A stretch of 64,000 nucleotides of DNA from Dryomyza anilis (Eukaryota; Arthropoda; Insecta; Diptera; Dryomyzidae), in contig OX638130.1 in the NCBI GenBank assembly GCA_951804985.1, positions 124,323,593 to 124,387,592 on the forward strand. Direction: 5' to 3'. The position numbers and the translations under genes are program-made. This document shows positions 48,165-59,150 of the stretch, in pieces. How positions within the stretch are numbered: position 1 is the stretch's first letter; the number at the start of each line of letters is the position of its first letter. A model generated the notes under the pieces. The model saw only the letters and a list, made by a program, of their open reading frames with translations. It had not been told where the DNA came from and ran no database searches.

Positions 48165-48890
48165 TCAATTTTCAATTTTTCAATAATAATTTAATTTTTC
48201 ACTATTTTTTCACTAAAAATTCGATATTTCACTAAAAATTCATATTTTCACAAAAAAAAATATTTTCACTGAAATTCAATATTTTCACTAAAAATTCAAT
48301 TTATCACTAAAAATTCAATTTTTCACTAAAAATTCAACTTTGCACCAAAAATTCAATTTTTCACTAATAATTCAATATTTCACTAAAAATTAAATTTTTC
48401 ACTAAAAATTAAATTTTTCACTAAAAGTTAAATTTTTCACTAAAAATTAAATTTTTCACTAAAAATTAAATTTTTCACCAAAAATTCAATTTTTCACTAA
48501 AAATTAAATTTTTCACCAAAAATTCAATTTTCACTAAAAATTAAATTTTTCACTAAAAATTAATTTTTTCACTTAAAATTAAATTTTTCACTAAAAATTA
48601 AATTTTTCACTAAAAATTCAATTTTTCACTAAAAATTCAATTTTTCACTAATCATTCAATTTTTCACTAATCATTCAATTTTTCACTAAAAATTCAATTT
48701 TTCACTAAAAATTAAATTTTTCACTAAAAATTTAATTTTTCACTTAAAATTCAATTTTTCACTTAACATTAAATTGTTCACTAAAAATTCAATTTTGCAC
48801 CAAAAATTTAAATTTCCACTAAAATTTCAATTTTTCACTAAAAATTCCTTTTCTTTAAAAATTCAAAAATTTCACTAAAAAATAAAAATA
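48165..48890 (+). repeat. 19-bp minisatellite, forward block 2
   Basis: About 720 bp of TTTTTCACTAAAAATTCAA/TTAAA units, head to tail, with the forward orientation of the block at 21306 and opposite to the block at 43640-45990. The two blocks, about 2.2 kb apart, are therefore a large inverted pair. Confidence 0.95.
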
Positions 48891-49352
48891 TATTTTTCTG
48901 TACAGTTAAATTTAAATTTTTCACTGATCATGGCGCATTTTTAGTCGTCCGCATGTGGTAATTTATCGGACAGCAGCCGCCGCCTGTGTGCGGTGCAAAT
49001 TACAGCAATCGGAACAATTAAATATTTTCTCGAGCATGACAACGTTTCTTTTTTTTTTATACAGAGAAGCAGGACAGCGTATAGCCAGACAGTTTCTGTG
49101 AAGCACAAAACAAAAACCTACAAAATTAAGACCCACTGTATGTTAATTTTCTGGACACTTTGGTTGTCATTGATCAGCCGGACGTGGCTTTAAATTTGGC
49201 AACAAAATGAGCTGCACCGCAACGGGACAACGTTTAACTGTGAGCTAAACGCAATTTAACAACAGGTACTAACAACAAATATTATAAAACAATACAAAAA
49301 AAAACGGAAAAAAGTGTCTAAACTATGACACCACCTTTTGCTATATTAAAAA
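48891..49352. other. Unique spacer
   Basis: Includes one GC-rich patch (GACAGCAGCCGCCGCCTGTG near 48970). No gene or repeat defined. Confidence 0.3.
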
Positions 49353-51051
49353 CAGGGATTGAAACTCATAAAAATAACCGATTCGATTGTGATGACTATA
49401 ATTCAATTTTGTCTACATATTTTTTTAAGTGTTTTAAAAATCCATTTAAAACCAGATTTTAGAGCAATCGAAACTTTTTAAAAACCGTTAAAAAAAAACT
49501 AGTCAAACAGTTTTCAAATCCTTGTTTAAAACCAATATAATTCCGTTTTAAAACTGTTACAAATTTTGTTAACAAATAGTTATGTGAGTGAGTTACTTTA
49601 AAAATCATTCTAAATTCGTTTTAAAATCCGTTCTAAAACCGTTTTAAAATCCACTTTAAATTCAATTTATTGCAATTCATTTTAAAATGTCATTAAAAAC
49701 TAATTTTAAAAGTTATTCTAAAACTTTCACAAAACTGTTTAAAAATCTTTAAAAACATCGGTTCAAATTCGTTTAAAAACCGTTATAAAGCCATTTTAAA
49801 ACGATTCTAATTCTGTCACAAATCCCTTTTAAAATAAGTCTTAAAAAATGATTTCAAATACCCGTTTTGAAAACTGCTCTAAAGCCAATTTAAAATAAAG
49901 CATTCAAGACCATTTTAAACCCCATTTTCAATTTAAAATCATTTTAAACTGTGTTTAAAAGTAAGTAAAGAAAGCTCTTTCTAAAAATCATTTTAAAACC
50001 TTTTTAAAACTGTTTTATTTCTATGTAAGAAAATCTGTTCTAAAACAATTAAACAACCGTTTACAATTCGTTTAAAAACCATTGTAAAGCCATTGTAAAA
50101 CTATTCGTAATCTGTTATAAATCATTTTAAAATAAGTTCTTAACCGTTTTGAAATTGTTCCAACAAACGGTTTGAAAACTGTTCTAAAACCAATTTTAAA
50201 ACCTTTCTAAAACCATTTAAAACCCATTTTCTATTAAATACCATTTTAAACTTATTATAAAACCTCATTCAAAGCTCATTCTAACCGTCAAAACCGTTTT
50301 TTAAACTATTACTATTAAAAAACCTTTGGAATTCATCTGTACTAAAGCCATTTTACAGCCGTTCTAAATATGTCATACATCCGTTTTAAATAAATGCTAA
50401 ACCGTATTAAAAATTGTTTCAACAACACGTTTCCAAAACCGTTCTAAAGCTAATTTAAAAAGTGTTCAAAAACCATTTTAAAACCCATTTTCAATTTAAC
50501 ACCGATTTAAACTCTTTCTAATATCTCATTTTAAACTCATTCTAAAAATTACTCTAAAACCATTTTTAAATCTGTTTTAAATCCTTAAAAAACCCGTTCT
50601 AAAATAATTAAAAAAACATTTGGAATTCGTTCAAACTCGATCTAATGCCATTTTACAACCATTCTAAATCTGTATTAAATCCGTTTTAAAATACTTGCTA
50701 TACCGTTTTAAATAATATTTCAACAACTTGTTTTAAAACCGTCCTAAAGCAAATTTAAGAAGCGTTTTGATATCCTTTTAAACCCCATTTTAAATTTGCA
50801 AAAGAATCATTCTAAAACATTATAAAAACCGTTCTAAAGACATTTTAAAACTATTTTAAATCCGTCACAAATCCTTTTTAAAATTAGTTCTAAACTGTTT
50901 TTGTCAAAACCCCGTTTTATAACGGTTCTTAAACCGTTATAAAATTCATTTTAAAACCCATTGTAAAATCAGCTCTAAAACGAATTTAAAAACTGTGTTA
51001 AAAACCGTTCTTAAACCGTTAAAGAGCACCGTTTTACGGTTTCAATCCCTA
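49353..51051. mobile_element. TIR-bounded degenerate array of TTTTAAAACCGTTCTAAA-like units
   Basis: A 12-bp inverted pair bounds the region: AGGGATTGAAAC at 49354-49365 and GTTTCAATCCCT at 51039-51050. Everything between is a degenerate array of phrases such as AAAACCATTTTAAAACC and AAAACCGTTCTAAA, about 14-17 bp each. The right-hand terminus itself (ACCGTTTTACGG) looks like one such unit, so the array may have grown from the element's end. I found no clear target duplication, so the transposon class is uncertain. Confidence 0.65.
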
Positions 51052-52430
51052 TTTTATTTTTGTACACTTTTGAATTTCCGATCGGTTCGTGAATGAGATT
51101 ATTTCAATTTTTTTTCAACTTAATTTTTTATCTACTTGTCGCACGATAAGCATCTCTTCCGCCACACTGACCACCGAATGACCGACCAGTCGACATAGTG
51201 TCCGACCGATCGAACGATTGCACGAAAGAACTAACGAGAGTTCGCTGCCCACTCGGCTGTGTCAAAGAGGGTCGTTCACTGTTTTTGTTGCTGTTAATTT
51301 ACGCAGTTTTTTCTAGTTAGTTTTTTTTCACTGTTTTGAATAAATTCTAATTTTTTTTTCCAAATCTGTTTGCAGACATTGTGCTGCTGCTGTTGTTGTT
51401 ATGTGTTTCTATTTTTAAACATTTATCACCTGATATGTGCGTCGTAATTAACGCAATTAGCCACAGCAAAGGTGGCGTTGTTGCTGCTGCTGTTGTTGGC
51501 TATTGTTGCTCTGTACTTTTGTTGGCAACATGCCGCAGCTGCAGCCATGCGTATTTTATATTTAAAAAATACAAATAAAATTAAAACTTAAATGCACCCC
51601 TAAAGCATGCAACACTTTTTTTGGAACAGTCATCAACGCGTATCTGCCTCATCAAAACAACTGTCACGAGTTGCTTTAAAAAACATTTAGAATTATCGTT
51701 AAAAAAAAATACTTCAATTAGAACATTCATGTAGGTCGCCAAATGCACCGGAAAAAACGCATTTAAACTGCAGGGTAAAATGAGAAAAAGTGCAAAATCA
51801 TGATGCCAACAATTAAGCAACGATTTTCGACAGCACACGCACATTTTTTAATACACATTTGAAAGTTGTTACACATAAAAGTACTTTGTTAAAATATAAC
51901 GAAAATGAATTGTAAATAATGTTTGTAGTAAACTGAAAAATTAAATTAGAGGTGCTCATTTAAATCTGCGTTTGTGGTTTCGGAAACATTTAAAAATTGT
52001 TTTTACTAAAGCAAATTTCAAATATTCCATGTACACTCTAAAACAAATTTGGACATGCCATATTGAAGGTTGGTGTTGTGGACGATGTTGAACGATGTTG
52101 AACCAGATTCTTTATTTTGAGAGTGAATTGTAGTATGCTTCTTCAATTCAACAAAAATGCTTTTTTGTTGATTTTGGACATATTATTTTTTTCACAATTT
52201 ATATTATGCGCGATGTGAATTATTTGCCTCATTTTCTTCTACTATATAATTCATTTTCAATATGTTTTGAAGTGATGTATTATATTTTTTATACTTTTAT
52301 TATTTTTTAATATTTTTTTTCTTTTTAATTTTTTTTTTTATATTTTAAAACAACTTTAAAACTTTTTATTTTTATTTGACACCTTTTTAACTTTTTGGTA
52401 CTTTTTGGTATTTTTCCACATCTTTTCCAC
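51052..52430. other. Mixed stretch with a GC-richer island at 51170-51600
   Basis: 51170-51600 is complex (GACCGACCAGTCGACATAGT at 51180, then TTGCTGCTGCTGTTGTTGGC and CAGCTGCAGCCATGCG) and could be regulatory. 52250-52430 is poly-T rich. No gene supported. Confidence 0.25.
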
Positions 52431-52748
52431 AATTAATAATAATAAAATAATAGTTTGGCACTACAGTCCTGTAAGAACTTAGGCCGAGCCTCTCACCATT
52501 TTTGAGCTGTGCGTTTTATATTTGTACTCAAAGTGGTGGGACCTACAGTTTATTGCCGAATCCGAACGGCGAGTGAGAGCTTTTCATAGGCATTGTTTTA
52601 CTCTCGTACTTTTGCCATTTACTGCCGAGCGGTAGCGCGGTATAGAAAAAATGTTTCTATGAAAAGATGTTGTTAGCCACAGTACAGGCTTGAACCGGGG
52701 ACCTTTCGGCTCGCAGTCCAACACACTAACAACTGAGCTACCGCGACT
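52431..52748 (-). mobile_element. tRNA-derived SINE with an ATT-rich tail
   Basis: Read on the minus strand, the head from 52748 is GTCGCGGTAGCTCAGTTGTT, with an A-box-like TAGCTCAGTTG (52740-52730) and a B box GGTTCAAGCC (52696-52687), the internal RNA polymerase III promoter. A GCG triplet occupies the anticodon position, but the acceptor and T stems do not pair, so it is not a working tRNA. A body of about 240 bp follows, then a tail of ATT repeats at about 52455-52431. The 3' body resembles LINE-derived SINE tails of flies. Confidence 0.8.
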
Positions 52749-52843
52749 ACAAATCATTAATTTCAATACTTTTTATAAATATTTGCTGCTTTTTGAAACT
52801 TATACTTTTTTACATTTTGATCTATTTTGATATTTATTGCTTA
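52749..52843. other. Short AT-rich spacer between SINE and Helitron
   Basis: Nothing recognised. Confidence 0.4.
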
Positions 52844-52857
52844 CTAGCTGGACCCGT

Positions 52858-52870
52858 GCACGACTCGTGC
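52858..52870. terminator. Helitron 3' hairpin (transposition terminator)
   Basis: Perfect 6-bp arms GCACGA/TCGTGC around one base, 10 nt from the CTAG end. In Helitrons such a hairpin marks the end of rolling-circle transposition; the role here is by analogy. Confidence 0.7.
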
Positions 52871-53029
52871 CAAGATTTTCTGAATTCAAAGATATGGAGC
52901 GATTTTATTAATATAAAAAACATTTTATTATTTATATGAGGGGCCCGTGCTTAGCTGTTGAATTTTTTTATTCGTTTTATAAATGTGGTAACCAAATAAT
53001 TCTCCGCCAAAACAACTTTTCTCAAAGAC

Positions 53030-53195
53030 AATTTTTTCTCAGACTGCGCTTCTCCGCAGAATTATTCCCAGTAGAAATCTTCCCCATAAAATCCACATAG
53101 AACGCTTTCCCGTAGAATTCTCAACGTAGAATTCATCCCGGTAGAATTGTTCCCGGAAGAATTCTTTATCGTAGAATTCTTCCCCGTAGAGTTTT
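53030..53195. repeat. Degenerate ~17-18-bp minisatellite, GTAGAATTCTTCCCC unit
   Basis: CCGTAGAATTCTCAACGTAG, CATCCCGGTAGAATTGTTCC and CTTCCCCGTAGAG repeat about every 17-18 bp, with AGAATT the best-kept core. It resembles the mirrored units at 34165-34575 and 41710-41880. Confidence 0.75.
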
Positions 53196-54430
53196 AATGT
53201 GGTGAGTTTCAGTGTAGTGAGTGGTGAGTTGGTGTGGTGAGTTTTAGTGTGGTGAGTTTTAGTGTGGTGAGTTTTAGTGTGGTGAGTTTTAGTGTGGTGA
53301 ATTTGAGTGTGGTGAGTTTAAGTGTGGTGTTTTTAAGTGTGGTGAGTTTTAGTGTGGTCAATTATAGTGTGGTGGGTTTTAGTGTGGTGAATTTTAATGT
53401 GGCGTGTTTTAGTGTGGCGTGTTTTAGTGTAGCGAGTTTTAGTGTGGTGAATTTTATTGTGGTGAGTTTTAGTGTGATGAATTTTAATGTGATGAATTTT
53501 ATTGTGGTGAGTTTTAGTGTAGTGAATTTTAGGGTGGTGAGTTTTAGTGTGGTTAATTATAGTGTGGTGGGTTTTAGTGTGGTGAATTTTAGTGCGGTGA
53601 GTTTTAGTGTGGTGAGTTTTAGTGTATCGAAATTTGAGTGTAGTGAATTTTAATGTGGTGAGTTTAAAAGTGGTGAATTTTAATGTAGTGAAATTTTAGT
53701 GTAGTGAGTTTTACTGTGGTGAGTTTTAGTGTGGTGAAATTTTAGTGTGGTAAGTTTTAGTGTGGTCAATTTTAGTGTGTTGAATTTTTGTGTGGTAAAT
53801 TTTAGTGTGGTGAGTTTTAGTGTGATGAGTTTTAATGTGAAGAAATTTTAGTGTGGTGAGTTTTAGTGTGGTGAATTTTAGTGTGGTGAGTTTTTGTGTG
53901 GTGAAATTTTAGAGTGGTGGGTTTTAGTGTGGTGAATTTTAGTGTGTTGAATTTTTGTGTGGTGAGTTTAAGTGTGGTGAGTTTTAGTGTGGTGAGTTTA
54001 AGTGTGGTAAGTTTTAGTGTGGTGAGTTTTAGTGTGGTGAGTTTTAGTGTGGTGAGTTTTTGTGTGGTGAGTTTTAGTGTGGAGAGTTTTAGTATGGTGA
54101 GTTTTAGTGTGGTGAGTTTTGGTGTGGTGAATTTTAGTGTGTTGAATTTTTGTGTGGTGAGTTTAAGTGTGGTGAGTTTTAGTGTGGTGAGTTTTAGTGT
54201 GGTGAGTTTTAGTGTGGTGAGTTTAAGTGTGGTGAGTTTTTGTGTGGTGAGTTTTAGTGTGGTGAGTTTTAGTGTGGTGAGTTTTTATGTGGTGAGTTTT
54301 AGTGTGGTGAGTTTTAGTGCGGTGAGTTTTAGTGTGTTGAATTATAGTGTGGTGGGTTTTAGTGTGGTTAATTTAAGGGTGAATTTTAGTGTGGTGAGTT
54401 TTAGTTTGGTTAGTTTTAGTGTGGTGAGTT
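53196..54430 (+). repeat. 15-bp minisatellite, GTGAGTTTTAGTGTG unit
   Basis: About 1.2 kb of 15-bp units, least changed at 53985-54110. Since 15 is a multiple of three, the array stays open for long stretches (53234-53653 and 53914-54537) and would encode a VVSFS pentapeptide repeat. The phase is broken at several places by one-base changes (for example near 53690-53700). I regard the frames as a by-product of the unit length, not a protein. Confidence 0.93.
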
Positions 54431-54534
54431 TGTTTTTCTTTCCTTTTTTTGGTTTTGTTTTTATATTTTTGCTTTTGTTTTGTGTTGTGCTTTTGCTTTT
54501 TTGCTTTTTTGTTTTTATTTTTTTTTTTTGTGTT

Positions 54535-55293
54535 TGAGTTTTTTGTTTCATGTTCGTTGCTGGTGAAAGTGCCGAGTTATATCGTGTTTAGGTTGCATGG
54601 GAGGTGCCACGCCTCTTTGTCCAATCCCGCCCATATATAGCCTATCCATATATAGCCTTCCAGACCATACCGCATCTGTGGTAAAAATTTCAAGACAATC
54701 GGATCAGCCGTTTAGACGGAGAAGCGGAACAAACGTGATTGCTTTTGTTTTTGTATTTTTGCTTTTGTTTTGTTTTGTTTTGTTTTGTGTTTTTGGTTTT
54801 TTGTTTTTAATTTTTTTTTGTGTATTTGAGTTTTTTGTTTCATGTTCGTAGCTGATGAAAGTGCCGAGTTATATCGTATTGAAAGTTTAGGTTGTATAGG
54901 AGGTGCCACGCCTCTTTGTCCAATCCCGCCCATATATAGCCTATCATTCCTCCAGACCATACCGCATCTGTGGTAAAAATTTCAAGAAAATCGGATCAGC
55001 CGTTTAGACGGAGAAGCGGAACAAACGTGATTGCTTTTGTTTTTGTATTTTTGCTTTTGTGCTTTTGTTTTTTTATTTTTATTTTTTTTTTTTGTATTTG
55101 AGTTTGTTGTTTCATGTTCGTAGCTGGTGAAAGTGCCGAGTTATATCGTATTAAAAGTTTAGGTTGTATGGGAGGTGCCACGCCTCTTTGTCCAATCCCG
55201 CCCATATATAGCCTATCATTCCTTCCAGACCATACCGCATCTGTGGTAAAAATTTCAAGGAAATCGGATCAGCCGTTTAGACGGAGAAGCGGA
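54535..55293 (-). repeat. Three tandem ~270-290-bp repeats inside the Helitron
   Basis: CATGTTCGTNGCTGRTGAAAG starts at 54549, 54841 and 55113. Each copy continues GTGCCACGCCTCTTTGTCC, TCTGTGGTAAAAATTTCAAG and AGCCGTTTAGACGGAGAAGC, then (first two copies) a T/G-rich tract. They look like tandem copies of the element's 5' region. Confidence 0.88.
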
Positions 55294-55380
55294 ACAAACG
55301 TACAAACGTACAAACGTACAAACGGACAAACGTACAAACGTACAAACGTACAAACGTACAAACGTACAAACGAACAAACA
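55294..55380 (+). repeat. 8-bp microsatellite-like array, ACAAACGT unit
   Basis: About eleven 8-bp units ACAAACGT with occasional G or A for T. It lies just inside the Helitron 5' terminus, a place where such elements often carry short tandem repeats. Confidence 0.9.
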
Positions 55381-55502
55381 GATTTATTATATTAATAGGA
55401 TATGCTTTCTTAAAATTTGGAAATCTTTTTAATAAGTTTTAATTGTATTTCATAATGTTTGATACATTTTACTTCTTTTCGATACTTTTTATACATTGTA
55501 AC

Positions 55503-56301
55503 TAGAGATGGGCGTGTGACTGTTTTTGATGGCACGGGCACGCCGATAGGTGAAACGCACGAGCCCGACGATCAAATTTACAGGCACGCACGAGAAGCAC
55601 GATAAAACACCGGATTTTACAAGACACGAAGAAACACGGAAAAACAAAACACGAAAAAAGCACGGAAAAACATGAAAAAGCATGCGAAACGTGAAAAATA
55701 ATACCGGAACCGTTTAGATTTTTGGAAGCAGAATCGTTATTAAAAATATTTGAACCGGAACTGGAATCGGAGCATATATATTTTTGTCTGGTTCGAATCG
55801 GTATCGCTATTTAAAAATATCGGAACCAGAACCGGAACAGATATTATATCCCTGTCAGGGAACGCAAAGAACCGGAATCGGAACAATTATTAAAAACGTA
55901 TAGAACCGGAATCGAAACCCATTTAATTTGTTGATTGAAACCGGAACCGGAAACGGAACCACAATTATAAAAATCTTGGAACCGATATTTCAATAGATTA
56001 TAGTCCCTATAATAAATAATTCAAAAATTATGTTTGATACTGTTTTATTCTTTTAAATCTAGTAAGTAAAACTAAAACAAAAGATTTTTAAGAAAAGTTT
56101 AAAATACCACAAAATTTTTATTTTCTGAAGCTGGAAGGGTTTTTTAAATTGGGGTAAAAACTATAAAAAAAATCTTTAATGTGCGCGTGTCTGATTTTGG
56201 AGGCACGGGCACGACAGCAACTAGCACGCATGGAGATTTGTACGCACGAACTCAGGTTTTCGGGTATGACACGAAAAAAGCACGGCACGCGCCCATCTCT
56301 A
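55503..56301. mobile_element. hAT-type non-autonomous element, larger relative of 12238-12427
   Basis: Starts TAGAGATGGGCG at 55503 and ends CGCCCATCTCTA at 56301, a perfect 12-bp TIR. The flanks ATTGTAAC (55495-55502) and TTTGTAAC (56302-56309) match at seven of eight bases, a hAT-sized target duplication. Subterminal DNA is rich in CACGGGCACG and ACACGAAAAAAGCACG. The middle (55690-55990) is a degenerate array of GAACCGGAA units with a CCCTGTCAGGG palindrome at 55850-55860, perhaps a nested element. No transposase. Confidence 0.85.
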
Positions 56302-56790
56302 TTTGTAACACATATAAATATTTTTTTTTTATATTTTTATTATCTTTTATATCGTTTACTATTTTCTGATATCTATTATTTTTTTGGGAATAATTTTATT
56401 TTATACCTCTAATAAAAAATTTAACTTGTAACAAAAAATTATATTTTGAACTATAAATTAAATTTTTAACTAAAAATAAAGTTTGTTGCTAAAAATTATT
56501 TTTTAACAACAAATAATATTTTAGTATGAAAATCATATGTTTAACTAAAAATTCTAGTTTCAATTAAAAAAACAATTTTTAATTAAAAAAATCAATTATT
56601 ATCTAAAAATTAATTTTTTCCCTACAAATTAAATTTTTTACTAAAATTTAAATTTTTAACTAAAAAATACTATTTAACTAAAAAATACTATTTAACTAAA
56701 AAATACTATTTAACTAAAAAATACTATTTAACTAAAATTTAAATTTTAACTAAAAATTAAATTTTTAACTCTAAATTAAGTTTTTAACTA
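56302..56790. repeat. Degenerate AT-rich array with TTTTTAACTAAAAATT-like units
   Basis: From about 56405 to 56780 phrases such as TTTTTAACTAAAAATTAAAT and a run of five AACTAAAAAATACTATTT units (16 bp; 56655-56730) recur. Possibly a decayed relative of the 19-bp minisatellite, which has TTTTTCACTAAAAATT. Confidence 0.6.
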
Positions 56791-57012
56791 CACCCAGAAA
56801 AAAATTCCCTCAAATCCCATTAAAATTGGTCAATAGGACAATGATTGATTTAATAGTATACAAAAAATAAATCTTTTCATATAAACTCAATGGCAATGCC
56901 ATGGTATATTCTAGTATTTAATGGTATTTTCCGATTAAAATAATAATGTGTCCTATTGAATATTTTTAATAGTAAAAAACTATTATTTATATAGTATTTT
57001 TTTTTTTGGGTG
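56791..57012. mobile_element. MITE of the AATAGTATACAAAA family with TA target (copy 2)
   Basis: 222 bp from CACCCAGAAAAAAATTCC to TTTTTTTTGGGTG, flanked by TA (56789-56790 and 57013-57014). Its interior (ATTGATTTAATAGTATACAA, ATCTTTTCATATAAACTCAA, AATGGTATTTTCCGATTAAA) is nearly identical to 25330-25520 of the larger element at 24989-25527. It looks like an internally deleted form with one half lost. Confidence 0.85.
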
Positions 57013-57014
57013 TA

Positions 57015-57790
57015 AAAAATATCCACTTATTTCATTAAACATTTTTTTTTAAATACATTTTTTCGTAATAGATTAAATTTTTAACAAGTCGATTCTATTT
57101 CTAACTAAAATATAATTAATTGTTTTTGTTTTACGACCTCTTTTGATTATTTTAAGACATTGTCTTAACGTGCTCAAGGTAAGGTGCTTGGCTGCCTCTG
57201 AAACAGCTGTACAATCTGCCACTCAATGCATTTTGCCAATTGTTTGTTGTTTTATTTGTTGGTACAAAACACCCAATATTTAAATCACTAAAAATACAAT
57301 TAAATTTTCAACTAACAAAAAGAATATTAACTAAATATTTAAATTTTCTCTACTTTTTCATATTCTTTTAATACTTTTTGATTTATATTGAAATTTTTAT
57401 GATTTATTATTTTATTAAATTCAACAGTCTAATGAATCGTTTCAAATATATGTATAATCTCAGCAACTATGTAGGTGTTTATGTCTGTAATGGCAATGAG
57501 ATGGTGATAACAAAATAATACTCTGTAAAAGTCGATGCAGATCACAGTTTATTGCCATAATAATACGGTTTTATATTATAGGGCAATTTTTTGACATGTT
57601 TTGCATTTAAAATAATACAAAATAATTTCAAGTCCTTGATAACACGACTTAAACTTTTTCATCCTCTTTTAAATCAATTAAAACCATTTTTTTTCTATTC
57701 GAGAAAAAGTGAAAAAATGTTTTATAAAATGTATATACTTTATAAAACATATTGTATATCTTTTGAAATACAAAAATTTAACATTGCTTA
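57015..57790. other. AT-rich spacer
   Basis: A/T-rich with short TAACTAAAAT-like phrases to about 57350; nothing else recognised. Confidence 0.3.
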
Positions 57791-57796
57791 GATTGT

Positions 57797-58045
57797 GTAG
57801 TAAAGTGGGAAACACTTTTTGGGCTAAAGTTGGAAATGTAATTTAACCAATGTTCTTTGCATTTTTAGTGAAAATATTGTGTTATATGAATTATTTAATT
57901 GGTATTGTGTTAATGGTAAATGGTATTCTGTTAATGCAAAAAGTTAGAACCAATCTATGGAACAGACTCATCAACAGAATTTGAAGAATTTTTGAAATGT
58001 ATTTTTTTTTTTAAGGAAAATCAAAATGTGTCCCACTTTACCCCA
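57797..58045. mobile_element. Small element with GTAAAGTGGGA ends
   Basis: GTAGTAAAGTGGGAAACACTTTTT at the left is mirrored by AAAATGTGTCCCACTTTACCCC at the right (58023-58044), about 20 bp with one or two mismatches and an indel. The 250-bp interior has no gene. Target duplications are not clear, so I do not assign a superfamily. Confidence 0.5.
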
Positions 58046-59150
58046 GACTCCCCTCTAATTGTGGCAAACATACTTTGATATTAGGACTTTATTGCTGCAA
58101 TTATTTCAACAAATATTGAAATTATAAAAACATTGTTTTATTAAATTTTGTAAATTTTAATAATTAAAATTTTTGTGTATTTTGTGAAAACTGTTAAAAT
58201 TGTTATTATATGTTTTAGTGATTCAATTGTCTTAATTTGAAAAACTCAAAATATCACTATAACTGAGTCACTGTTAAACAGCGACCATTACATTTGTGTT
58301 CTCACCCACAGAAAGTGTCATGCGACACAGACAAAAATAAAACGATGCAAAATTTTTCAACATGGCTTCATCCGCCAACCGTCTAGACCGGATGTTTACG
58401 AATTTAAATGCTTGTCGCACAGTGTTGTCAATTGTTTATTTTAAATTTAAAAATGAAAATATGAAAAATATCCAAAATATTAAAAATTCAAATTAGAAAA
58501 TATACAAAACAAAAAAATTAAAAATTTACAAAAAAATTAAAAATGCTATGTCGCATCATCGCAACAAGTTATACACTATATTACTATTAATTGTTTCATA
58601 TTTCAAAGTTTTTAAATAGCTTAACACATTTTATATTTTTAATTTGTTAATTATATTTAAATTTTTAATTTTTAATTTGTTAAGTACTTAAGTAATTAAA
58701 TTATTTAATTTTAATTTTTTAATGTTTTGCTTTAATCAAGTAAAGTTCACACCAAACTTCCCACTTAAATCATCGCTAGTTAATTTCTAATAAAATTTCA
58801 AAAAGTAAGTACCAAAAAAAAAAACACCAAAAACAAGCCATAAAAATGCTCATTAATAGACACCTTCTATTTTTATTTTTAAATTTGTTTTTATGTTTGT
58901 TCAAAACGCACATTAAAAACATTTGCGCCGCATTTGAGCCAGGGCCAAATGCAAAGCCACGAAATCATTGGCTTCAATTAATGCTCATTTTATCACCTCT
59001 CCAAAACATTTTATTAAACCTAAGATTTACGATCACAAATTACATAGTGCTGGGAAGTGCTGTGCGCCAGCTACAACATTTCCGTTTTTCACACACACAC
59101 AAATAAAAATTAAAATAAAATGAAACGAAAAATTTACGAAAATTAGAAAC
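58046..59150. other. AT-rich non-coding stretch
   Basis: Nothing supported. A CA microsatellite of five units is at about 59092-59101. The frame at 58846-59106 starts with a hydrophobic stretch but lacks any known domain. Confidence 0.3.

Larger units (their letters stand above)
52844..55400 (-). mobile_element. Helitron-like non-autonomous element filled with tandem repeats
   Basis: On the minus strand it starts TCCTATTAATATAATAAATC at 55400 and ends ...GGGTCCAGCTAG at 52844. It lies between A and T, as Helitrons do. A hairpin, GCACGA-N-TCGTGC (52858-52870), ends 10 nt before the terminal CTAG, the classical Helitron 3' signature. Similar TC...CTAGT elements are known in insects. The 2.56-kb body has no helicase frame. 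It holds, from 52.9 to 55.4 kb, an 18-bp-type array, a 15-bp array, three 270-290-bp repeats and an 8-bp array. Confidence 0.8.

Noticed and set aside
52687..52748. A functional tRNA gene on the minus strand
   Set aside because: A and B boxes are present, but the acceptor arms do not pair, the anticodon stem has mismatches, and a SINE-like body with ATT tail follows.
53234..54537. Frames of 139 and 207 codons with VVSFS repeats
   Set aside because: They result from a 15-bp minisatellite. Composition, phase breaks and absence of any other sequence make a protein unlikely.
55788..55810. GGTTCGAATCGG as a tRNA B box
   Set aside because: It lies in a degenerate GAACCGGAA array and there is no A box or tRNA fold around it.
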